Made by a program: the position numbers and the translations under genes. Positions 1 through 9,207 of a stretch of 64,000 nt of DNA are shown one piece after another; position 1 is the first letter of the stretch; each line of letters opens with the position of its first letter. The DNA comes from Alternaria dauci. Lineage: Eukaryota; Ascomycota; Dothideomycetes; Pleosporales; Pleosporaceae. The DNA lies in assembly GCF_042100115.1 (NCBI RefSeq), contig NC_091281.1:1-64000 (forward strand), read 5' to 3'. The notes beneath the pieces were generated by a model that did no database searches, was not told the DNA's origin, and saw only the letters and a program-made list of their open reading frames with translations.

Positions 1-140
1 ACCCTAACCCTAACCCTAACCCTAACCCTAACCCTAACCCTAACCCTAACCCTAACCCTAACCCTAACCCTAACCCTAACCCTAACCCTAACCCTAACCC
101 TAACCCTAACCCTAACCCTAACCCTAACCCTAACCCTAAC
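1..140. repeat. Telomere, (CCCTAA)n
   Basis: About 23 perfect CCCTAA units read inward from base 1, so the window begins at the physical left end of a chromosome. The G-rich TTAGGG strand is the complement and points off the end, as expected. No variant units are present. The array stops abruptly at 140 before GGTTACAG. Confidence 0.99.
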
Positions 141-147
141 GGTTACA

Positions 148-925
148 GCTTCTTAGTTATTTAGGGCTTCTTAGTTACTTAGGGCTTCTTAGTTATTTAG
201 GGCTTCTTAGTTATTTAGGGCTTCTTAGTTACTTAGGGCTTCTTAGTTACTTAAGGCTTCTTAGTTATTTAGGGCTTCTTAGTTACTTAGGGCTTCTTAG
301 TTACTTAGGGCTTCTTAGTTACTTAAGGCTTCTTAGTTATTTAGGGCTTCTTAGTTATTTAGGGCTTCTTAGTTATTTAGGGCTTCTTAGTTATTTAGGG
401 CTTCTTAGTTATTTAGGGCTTCTTAGTTATTTAGGGCTTCTTAGTTACTTAGGGCTTCTTAGTTACTTAGGGCTTCTTAGTTACTTAGGGCTTCTTAGTT
501 ATTTAGGGCTTCTTAGTTATTTAGGGCTTCTTAGTTATTTAGGGCTTCTTAGTTACTTAGGGCTTCTTAGTTACTTAGGGCTTCTTAGTTACTTAGGGCT
601 TCTTAGTTATTTAGGGCTTCTTAGTTATTTAGGGCTTCTTAGTTACTTAGGGCTTCTTAGTTACTTAAGGCTTCTTAGTTATTTAGGGCTTCTTAGTTAC
701 TTAGGGCTTCTTAGTTATTTAGGGCTTCTTAGTTACTTAGGGCTTCTTAGTTACTTAAGGCTTCTTAGTTATTTAGGGCTTCTTAGTTACTTAGGGCTTC
801 TTAGTTACTTAGGGCTTCTTAGTTACTTAGGGCTTCTTAGTTACTTAGGGCTTCTTAGTTACTTAAGGCTTCTTAGTTATTTAGGGCTTCTTAGTTACTT
901 AGGGCTTCTTAGTTACTTAAGGCTT
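148..925. repeat. 18-bp subtelomeric satellite containing TTAGGG
   Basis: About 43 tandem copies of AGGGCTTCTTAGTTAYTT. Each unit holds one TTAGGG (or TTAAGG) on the plus strand, opposite in orientation to the CCCTAA telomere next to it. Variation is confined to two transition sites: GTTATTT versus GTTACTT, and TTAGGG versus TTAAGG. The TTAAGG form is seen only with the ACTT form. The array ends at AT-rich DNA. It could seed telomere healing or bind duplex telomere proteins; that is inference. Confidence 0.95.
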
Positions 926-929
926 TTAA

Positions 930-2360
930 GATTAATTTATATTAAAGTTAAAGTAAAATAGTAGTAAAGTTTATATTTATTTTATTCTTATAATATTATT
1001 AGCTATATAGTAATATAAATAATAAAACTATATACTTTAGAAATAAATCTTACTATTAGTAATAAAGGATTTAAAAAACTATACTAACTATTACTTAAAA
1101 TACTTAAAAACTCTTTTTTTAAATAAAATAAAAAAAAATTTATTTTTACCTTAAATCTTTTATTAACTTTTAATAAATACTACTTTTAAAATTATTTCTT
1201 TCTACTAGTTTACTTAATTAAAAATAGCTATATAGTTAGAAGTAGTATATAAAAGGCTATACTTAAGGAGCTATTATATAAGTATACTATTATTTTATTA
1301 AATAAGAAAAGAAGTTAAGGAAAGCTATAGTTTAAAAGTTATTTAGGAAGTAGTAGCTTAGAGTATTATTTATTTAGTTTACTAGTATAGAATCTAAGTA
1401 AACTACTTACTACTTAGATTCTATAAGTAGTATACTTTATATATATAACTAAGATCCTATTAAGGAATAAACTAATTAGGCTTTAGCTTATTATATAGTA
1501 AGTTAATTAGAAGTAACTAGTTATTATAAAATAATAAATTATAAAAAACTACTTCTTATTTTTTAAATAACTATACTTAGTAGTTACTAATACTTTATTA
1601 TACTTTTTTTTCTTAAAGAAAAAATACTAAATTTTTATAAAATATTTTTTATTTTAAAGTATTAAATATTTTATTCTTTTACTTTATAAATATCTTTATC
1701 TTAAATATAAGTTATACTCTTTTCTTCTTTTTATAAAGTAGTTAAAAGTTATTAAATCTAAGTAAACCTTTATATAAGAATATAGATAAATAAAAAAGTA
1801 AAAAAATCTTATTTAATATATTACTATATACTATATACTTACCCTTAGTTAAGTAAAATAAATAACTTTTTTTAAAAGGTTTCTTAATTATAGTAAAACT
1901 TTATAAATTCTTAATCTTTATTTAAGTTTTATATATAGTAGTATAAATTTCTTTTATAAAGATAATATAAGAAAGTCTTACTTAGTAGTAACTAGTATTT
2001 AGTTAATATAGCTTTAAACTATCTTTACTTATTACTTAATTAAATACTTAATAACTTTATTCTTACTTTAGTATTTATTATTCTACTTATTTAAATAAAA
2101 TTTAATTTAACTAGCTTTATTTTATACTTTTTCTTTATTTATTACTTTATTATTATAAAGTAAAAGTAGTCTAGTTTTATTACTTCTATAGTAATATTAT
2201 TAAATAATAAATAAGAAAGAAAAAAATTAATTATTATAAATATATTTAGTAGAAAGTATATTTTTTAAAGATATAGTAAAAGGATTACTAACTATTTATA
2301 CTAATAGATATATAAATTTTTAAAAGATTAGGTAATACTAACTTTAATATTTATTAAAAG
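930..2360. other. AT-rich RIP-decayed subtelomeric DNA, no gene
   Basis: About 1.4 kb of very AT-rich sequence almost free of CA and TG dinucleotides, with stops in every frame. This is the usual look of RIP-mutated repeat DNA. I recognise no protein family. One hairpin-capable stretch lies at about 1386-1425, with 15-bp arms TATAGAATCTAAGTA and its complement around a short loop. Confidence 0.8.
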
Positions 2361-3083
2361 TTACTATAATATAAACCTTAACTTACTATAATATAAACCT
2401 TAACTTACTATAATATAAACCTTAACTTACTATAATATAAACCGTAACTTGCTGTAACATGAACCTTAACTTACTGTAACATCAACCTTAACTTACGGCA
2501 ACATCAACCGCAACTTACTGCAATATTAACCGCAACTTACTGTAACATGAACCTCAACTTGCTGCAACATAAACCTCAACTTGCTGCAACATCAACCGCA
2601 ACTTGCTGCAACATAAACCTCAACTTGCTGCAACATGAACCTCAACTTGCTGCAACATAAACCTCAACTTGCTGCAACATGAACCTCAACTTGCGGCAAC
2701 ATCAACCGCAACTTGCTGCAACATCAACCGCAACTTGCTGCAACATGAACCTCAACTTGCGGCAACATCAACCGCAACTTGCTGCAACATGAACCTCAAC
2801 TTGCTGCAACATGAACCTCAACTTGCTGCAACATCAACCGCAACTTGCTGCAACATGAACCTCAACTTGCTGCAACATTAACTGCAACTTGCTGTAACAT
2901 TAACCGCAACTTGCTGTAATATGAACCTCAACTTGCGGCAACATCAACCGCAACTTGCTGCAACATTAACCGCAACTTGCTGCAACATGAACCTCAACTT
3001 GCTGCAACATTAACCGCAACTTACTGCAACATCAACCGCAACTTGCTGCAACATGAACCTCAACTTGCTGCAACATCAACCGT
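2361..3083. repeat. 22-bp tandem array with a decay gradient
   Basis: About 33 tandem copies of CAACTTGCTGCAACATNAACC. The first four or so (2361-2448) read as the C-to-T/G-to-A decayed version (TTACTATAATATAAACC). Units from 2449 to about 2560 are mixed, and later units are largely clean with GCAACTTGC cores. The open frames inside it are by-products of the repeat. The array is the left border between RIP-mutated and clean DNA. Confidence 0.93.
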
Positions 3084-3636
3084 GATATATCGTAATGTAT
3101 AATACAACATACTATAGTACATATTACCAACTATTGTACCACCTATTGTACCTTACTATACTACATATTACAGCTTTATACACCCGTATAAGTTCTACAT
3201 ACAGTATATTATTACTTCTCCTCCAAAATCCTCTTCTGCCTTAACTCCTCTTCTCCCCAACGTAGCCGCAACTCTCCAGAACCGCTTGAAGTTCAGGGCT
3301 TTACTTCCAACCCATCTATTGTCAAACATATACAGCTGCATACGGTGAACTCAAGGTGTTTAGGAAACACACCTTTACCGCGATTTATTACAGTGTCTTT
3401 CAACAGTGTTGTGCTTGCGTCTTTTACCAGCACGTTTATTATTTTGATACAGTGTATTATCACTTTAAGAGGAATAGAGTAAGCGCATAAACTCTTACTC
3501 TACTACTTCTCTTCATTACTACGTACTGGCTTTCAAAGAACAAGAAGAGATCGATATTAGCCTAGTCCCACACTATCCTACTGGGAGGCTTGTCTTCCTT
3601 GATCTCCAAATCACCTCCAGCGTCTCTAGAACCTTT
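3084..3636. other. Intergenic 3' flank of the SF1 helicase gene
   Basis: About 550 bp of ordinary, unmutated base composition between the 22-bp array and the 3' end of the minus-strand helicase gene. I see no coding potential. It should hold that gene's 3' UTR and polyadenylation signals, but no specific site can be supported. Confidence 0.6.
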
Positions 3637-3725
3637 TCAATCGTACTGGTTCCAGTCGTGTGCTACGTTGCTGCACTGATCTCCACCGTGACCCTCATCA
3701 TTGCCGGCGTGATCCTCATCATCGT

Positions 3726-3962
3726 CAGCGTGATCCTCACCCTCTGGCTTGTCCTTGGCTTCGTCTCCACCATCGTCGGCGTGATCCTCACCCTCTGGCT
3801 TGTCCTTGGCTTCGTCTCCACCATCGTCGGCATGATCCTCACCCTCTGGCTTGTCCTTGGCTTCGTCTCCACCATCGTCGGCGTGATCCTCACCCTCTGG
3901 CTTGTCCTTGGCTTCGTCTCCACCATCGTCGGCGTGATCCTCACCCTCTGGCTTGTCCTTGG
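3726..3962 (-). repeat. 51-bp coding repeat, about 5 copies (17-aa acidic units)
   Basis: In-frame tandem repeats encode EGEDHADDGGDEAKDKP near the C-terminus of the SF1 helicase frame. Copies are almost identical at the DNA level, which points to recent expansion. It is probably a disordered acidic tail. Confidence 0.9.
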
Positions 3963-4275
3963 CGTCATCCCGATTCCAGTCATCTCCACCGGAATAGAAA
4001 GGAATCCCATCATCATTTGGCTTGTCCTTGGCGTCATCCCGATTCCAGTCATCTCCACCGGAATAGAAAGGAACCCCATCATCATTTGGCTTGTCCTTGG
4101 CGTCATCCCGATTCCAGTCATCTCCACCGGAATAGAAAGGAACCCCATCATCATTTGGCTTGTCCTTGGCGTCATCCCGATTCCAGTCATCTCCACCGGA
4201 ATAGAAAGGAACCCCATCATCATTTGGCTTGTCCTTGGCGTCATCCCGATTCCAGTCATCTCCACCGGAATAGAA
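3952..4275 (-). repeat. 69-bp coding repeat, about 5 copies (23-aa units)
   Basis: In-frame tandem copies encode FYSGGDDWNRDDAKDKPNDD plus GVP or GIP. They sit directly upstream of the 17-aa array and share the AKDKP segment with it, so the two arrays probably arose from one another. Copies are near-identical. Confidence 0.9.
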
Positions 4276-7200
4276 ATCAATTCTATCACCGTCGACGGGG
4301 GAGGCTGTGGAAAATGTGGGGAGAGGTCCGTAGTTGGCATCGGGAAACATCTTTATGGGCTCTTCAGTGGCCTGAGAGCCCGCAGCGAAGGCCTCTATAT
4401 GCTCGGCGACATTGAACGGGGGGTTGAACTCGCACCAACCTTGAGCTAATTCTGGATCAACGTGCAATTGGATGGCGGATTTTCGGTCTAGGCACCATTT
4501 CCAAACCTTGTAGTAGGCGAGCTTGACGTACCGCTTGTCCTTGTCGGTCGCACCAGTGTATTCGGCGAGGACGCTCACAGGATTACCAACGATAACGAGG
4601 AGGGAACGCGCGCGTCCAACGGCTAGGAGCATTCGTGTGGTATGCTTGACGAAACCGAGGTCGCCAGCGTTGGTGGTGTCGAATACAATACCTTCCTTCT
4701 CGGCGCCCTGCATTTTGTCGACTGTGAAGACTTCGACGTCTCGCAGCTGGACGCTAAGTTTGAACAGCTCCTCCTCGTCAACCTGATTGGCTAAGTGCTC
4801 CATGAATCTAGCCAATACGAAGCGGATAGCGGCAACTTGCGCTACATACGGGGTGATGATAGCGACCTGCTTACTAGAAAACCCGCCAGCGATCATCTTG
4901 CAGACGGCCCGGAGGGTATAGGGAATGAAGTCCTTGTTGTAGCGAGACTTGGTGGCACCGACGATGTCGTGGCTACCTTTGACGCTGACGAAGATGACGC
5001 GATGGCCGGAGGAAATGTTGAACTGCTCCATCGCGATCTCCATGGCGCGAATGTTTTCTTCCCGGTCATCTACCCCGGGGGCCACTTCCATACGGCCACG
5101 AGGAAGGATGTGGTTGGTGAGAGCGTTGATGTCGGAATTGAAGCGGTACTGTGTGTGCAGGTAAATAGTGGTACAGCCGCCTAGCATCGCACGATGGAAG
5201 AAAGGTAGGTCCTGCTAATCACTGAAGACGTGACGTTCCTCCGAACCACCGGCAGCAGAAGGCTTTGGCTGATGGATATCGCCGAAGAACAGGTGGGGTG
5301 TTATGGCCTTGCGCTCGACCATCAGCGGGCCCTCGTTATTATAGGCGTGCGTGTACACGAGAGGAGCGAGCGTGCTTGACTCGCTTAACTTGCCAGCCTC
5401 GTCGTGATGAACGGCATACGGCTGCTCGAGCGTATGAGTACGCGGCTGCGAGATTACGTCGGAGGTCATGCCAATGGCTACGGCCAGTTGAGCGAGGTCC
5501 CTAATGATCTCGTTGGTGAGAGCAGTCAGTCGGCGCATGTCATCGGCGTCGAATTCTTGGCCTGAAGCATAGAGGTCGAGCTGAAAACGGAAATCGCGGT
5601 ACTTTTTTGGTTGGGCGATTTCGTGTACCACTAACTCGTTCGTATCGGCATTACGCTCCGGCACTCCGGCGAGGCGCAGAACCCACGCACCCTCCGACAG
5701 CATTTCCAACTGAAGTCGCTTGTCGGTGAAAGACGACTTTGTCTCGGACGTCTCAAGAAGGATGCGGAATTGCGAGTCCACTGTCAGTGCGTCAAGGAAC
5801 GCCATGGTCCGCCTGTCTTCACTGGACTTCTCCTGGTAAGCCGCTGCCTGCTCTTTCAGCTGGTCCTTGGTGAAGTGCTCTTCTTCGATGTATTCAAAGT
5901 AGGGCGGCTTCTCGTTCTTTAGCAGGACGTTGCGAGCAGCTTCGGACTCCTTGCGAACAACCGCTGTCTCCGTCTCTTTCATATGGCGTCGGATTACGAT
6001 AGGGAAACGTGCCTGGATGCCAGCGGCCTTGAGCTCCTTCCGTCGCTCTAGGCAGGCCGTGTAGATCCTGAGCATAGCGTCGTCGAGCTGCTTGTTCAAC
6101 GGCGACGTGACCCAGAAAGCAGCAAGGCGACCAAGGCCATGGATAACGCCAGTTTGTTGAGCCTCGTAGTGCGCAACAGCCAGAGCCTCGATGATGCGTG
6201 TCTTGCCAACGCCACCAGGACCTTGGATGAGCGCTACACCACCGGCAAGGGCGCGAAGCTTCTGCAAAACGTCGGGTTGGAGTGAGCGGTTCAGACGCTC
6301 CATGATGCTGTCCTTAGCACCGTTGTCTCCCAAATACGCGAACATGCCGGCGAAGTAGTCCACGATCTTGTCGTCTGGGAAGCGAAGGTAGGAGTTGTGG
6401 AGGATTTGAGTGACATCGCTAAAGGCATCGCCGCCTCGGAAGTAATGGTTAAGGGCGTTGATCTGGCGCTTGATTCCCACGGTGGCAGGGTTCAAGCGAG
6501 CAAAGACGTAGATGCCGCGAAGCTTACGCAATGCCTCTTCAGCTTCAGGCAAAGTACGATAGTTAAATGCACAGCTGTAGTGAACGCCCTCCTTGAACAG
6601 GGGCTGCTCGGCGAAGGATGCACCCAAGCGAGGGCGGTAGAGAAAGCCGCCTATGTAGCTAGCGGGCGTGATGCCTGCGGACGGTTTGATCTCAAATCGC
6701 CAGGTGTCCGCTTGCTCCTGGTAGGGACTGAACTGGATGTCCACGAAGGCGCCCTCGCGGTAGCTGGCGCCCTCTGGTACCCTGAGCTCGGCGTAGTATA
6801 ACCGGTCACCGCCGCCGCGAACCTTCATAATCTTGGTGTCGGTGATCTCGAAACCCTTCTGCTTGGCGGCCTTGCGCAGTTCGTGGACAAGGTTCTGGTA
6901 GTGCACGGTGACGTACTGTGTGTTGTTCTGGAATGCCCACTGGGGAGGGACCTTGAATCCTTTCGGCTGCTTGTCGACAGAGATCTCCATGCCAGTCTGA
7001 GGGTTGACACGACAGTCCTTCCAGTAGAGCAGAATCGGGTCGTTCTTGTATTGAGCTTGCATCTCTTTGTACACGGTATCCATGCGCTCTTGTGCTGACT
7101 CTGTGGCGACCGTGAAGAAGTGCAGCACGGTGCCCTCGCCGCCATTCTCGAGGATATCGCGAGCACGATGGATGACTTCATCGAAGATCCCAAAGTTCTG

Positions 7201-8147
7201 GTGGGAGAAGAACCCCAATCCGTAGAGGGGGCGGGAGTTCAGAGGTTGTCCGTCAGGTTGTTCGGTTTGGAGGTCGAAGCGGAAGTGTAGGAGCATCCCT
7301 AGTTCGCTGAGTGCAAGCTTACTAGCAGCTCGCTTAACATCTTCTTGGGAAACCCTTGAGGTGAAGAACTCATCGGTGATCTTCATGGGAAGTACAGTGC
7401 AGTTGACGATGTTGTGGGCTGTCAGGGTAATGGAGGCTGCCCGATGAGCGTGGCCACGGAGGGTGATACTAGCGTCGTCGCTCGGATAGGAAATATCCAT
7501 CTCTACACTAACGGAGGAGACATAGTGAGGGATCTTCCGAGTGAATAACTTTGTTGTGAAGCTAGGTTTATCCAGTGGTGGGGCCATGGTTTGGGCAGGA
7601 GGAAGCTCGTCTTTGCCATCCTTGGAGACGTCCTCCTTGGAGGCGTCCTCCTTAGGAGCACGAAACTTGCGGGTTTTGATCGGCTGGGGATAGAAGCAAT
7701 CCGAGGCAACGTGGCCGAGACGGTTACAGCCGTTGCACCTAGGGCCCTGGTCTGCTGCTGGCTCACTAGGGCATTGCTTGGAGAGGTGCCCGTGACCACC
7801 GCAGTTGAAGCACTCGTTCGTGGGACAGTCGCGGTAGACATGGCCAACCTCGCCGCAGTTGGAACACGCTTGCTGTTCGAGCTTCTTGGGGCAATCTTTG
7901 GCCCTGTGGCCTGGTTCTTTGCAGGTGAAGCAGGCGTGCTTCTCTCGGTCAGGGGCGTCGGGAAGGCCTCCGAGCTGGACAGAGTCTTTGCCGGGTGCCT
8001 CCAAGACAGCAATGCCCTGGTCGTAGACTTCTGTATCATGCGGCGCCGACGTCGGCCGGTCATTGACCATGTAGTGCATGACAGACTGGTCGGCCATGCT
8101 GGACGATATGCAAAAACAGAGTTTCAACGGTAGGTGAGACTTTGTTT

Positions 8148-8207
8148 CTATACGGACAGCACATCGTTAGCAATCGATCAGCGGAACAGGAGGCCACAAC
8201 AACTTAC
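8148..8207 (-). other. Predicted 60-nt 5' UTR intron of the SF1 helicase gene
   Basis: On the minus strand there is a GTAAGT donor at 8207, a CTAAC branch site about 22 nt before the acceptor, and a TATAG acceptor ending at 8148. This is a textbook fungal intron. It lies 50 nt upstream of the chosen ATG at 8097. It argues that the gene was transcribed and spliced recently in evolution. Confidence 0.75.
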
Positions 8208-8465
8208 CGACAAGGGTCAATGGGTAGGTAGAGATATCGACGTTGAGAGTGGTTTGCTTTCAAGAGAAGCAATTCGGGGAAGGTGTCAAGTAGTTGGTGT
8301 GGAGGAAAGTGTTATTTGTGCAGGACTAGGTAGCGCGAGCGCGAGAGACGCTAACGCCAAGCAAATTTTGCGTTGCTCACCTTGGGTTGTGCGTGAGGAA
8401 GCGAGGAGCAAGATAAAGACACGTGAAAAGAAGGATTGGATGGAGAACGATAGGGACGCGAAGAG

Positions 8466-8481
8466 GATATGGGGATCACCC
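8466..8481 (-). promoter_or_regulatory. 16-bp motif, inverted copy
   Basis: GATATGGGGATCACCC, the exact reverse complement of GGGTGATCCCCATATC. It faces the SF1 gene, and its flank (CGAG) matches the flank of the copy at 8861. Confidence 0.65.
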
Positions 8482-8692
8482 GAGTTCTACAAGTTGGTAC
8501 CAAGAGACAGAAGTGGACAGCCAGTCGACCTTTGGGCAATAGGAAGATAACTATCGGACCGGCCATACAAATAAGCGAGGACATGCCAAGGTGAATGGGA
8601 GATCTAGCGAGCGTCAAGGCCACAGCAATGCGCAGCGTGTAGCCGGCTACGTCTTGGCTCTCTCCTTCGCGACTACAGTTAGTCCTACGGCT

Positions 8693-8708
8693 GGGTGATC
8701 CCCATATC
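8693..8708 (+). promoter_or_regulatory. 16-bp motif, direct copy 1
   Basis: GGGTGATCCCCATATC, followed by a pyrimidine run. It is identical to the inverted copy at 8466. Confidence 0.65.
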
Positions 8709-8785
8709 TCTTTTCGCTTTCTTTTGTTTGGTTCTATCAACTTCTATGCTCGATTCAGTTCACGATGACGGCCAGAACTGCGTTT

Positions 8786-8801
8786 GGGTGATCCCCATGT
8801 C
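8786..8801 (+). promoter_or_regulatory. 16-bp motif, direct copy 2
   Basis: GGGTGATCCCCATGTC, one difference from the other copies, 93 bp after copy 1. Confidence 0.6.
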
Positions 8802-8860
8802 TCTCCCTACTTTCCCTGCTCCTTGTCTCTCTTCTCCCTCTGCTCGCTTTCTATACACTC

Positions 8861-8876
8861 GGGTGATCCCCATATC
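8861..8876 (+). promoter_or_regulatory. 16-bp motif, direct copy 3
   Basis: GGGTGATCCCCATATC, 75 bp after copy 2 and preceded by CTC as in the inverted copy. Confidence 0.65.
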
Positions 8877-9207
8877 TTTTATCAACTTTCTCTGTTTCGC
8901 GCGTACGCAACGTGAGCCCGCGTCAGAGTCTTGTGCGCTGTACCCGCAATGCTCAACAGTGAGCGCTCACGCCAGAACCGGGTGGCTATACTATGCCCTA
9001 CTCCTGGTCATCGTTCTACTAGGCTCAGTACGGGCGACGAGGCTAAAATTACTGGGAGCTTCCCCTTTCACTTTTCACCGCTCTCCGGCTGTTTCCTCGC
9101 GCATGTTGCCACAACACGAACGTTGCGACGCTCGCCGCAACACCACCCACCCACCACGTACCGCAGCATCGTCAACCTGCATACACCTTCTACCACGGGT
9201 GACTAGG

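Larger units (their letters stand above)
3637..8097 (-). pseudogene. CCHC zinc-knuckle, UPF1-like SF1 helicase with one in-frame TAG
   Basis: The reading frame is 1,486 codons long and broken only by TAG at codon 961 (5215-5217); both sides stay in the same frame. Four CCHC knuckles lie in the first 150 residues (for example CFTCKEPGHRAKDC and CSNCGEVGHVYRDC), suggesting RNA or ssDNA binding. SF1 motifs follow: Walker A GPGGVGKT (K632), motif II DEAG (D899), motif III GDIHQ (939-943). After the stop come motif IV QYRF (983 on), motif V TVDKMQGAEKEG and motif VI VGRARSLLVIVGN. The acidic C-terminal tail is built of 23-aa and 17-aa repeats. The start is the ATG at 8097: no upstream in-frame ATG exists and a 5' UTR intron ends 50 bp before it. 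CAG to TAG is the expected single RIP-type change. The codon before motif IV lies in conserved context, so a truncated product would lack half the motor. Readthrough is possible but unsupported. Confidence 0.85.
8208..9207. promoter_or_regulatory. Shared divergent promoter region of the two helicase genes
   Basis: About 1 kb separates the SF1 5' UTR intron from the chosen SNF2 start. The SNF2 frame is open upstream as far as 8695, but that stretch is not conserved-looking protein. Four copies of a 16-bp motif are set here, one inverted and three direct. The region is pyrimidine-rich on the plus strand near 8800-8900, typical of fungal promoters. Confidence 0.6.

Noticed and set aside
2669..2881. 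A 70-codon frame of CNINRNLLQH repeats
   Set aside because: By-product of the 22-bp array.
3658..4449. Plus-strand and alternative minus frames over the acidic repeats
   Set aside because: They are shadows of the in-frame coding repeats of the SF1 helicase; they show period repeats and no domain.
5215..5223. Programmed readthrough of TAG (TAG-CAR-YYA context)
   Set aside because: The following bases are CAG GAC, so the last triplet does not fit the known leaky context; not excluded experimentally.
5200..5300. An intron removing the in-frame TAG
   Set aside because: Candidate GT-AG pairs are 20-35 nt or break the frame, and longer ones would delete motif III.
8133..8550. A 138-codon plus-strand frame between the helicases
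   Set aside because: It overlaps the SF1 5' UTR intron region, has no domain, and includes one regulatory motif copy; probably chance.
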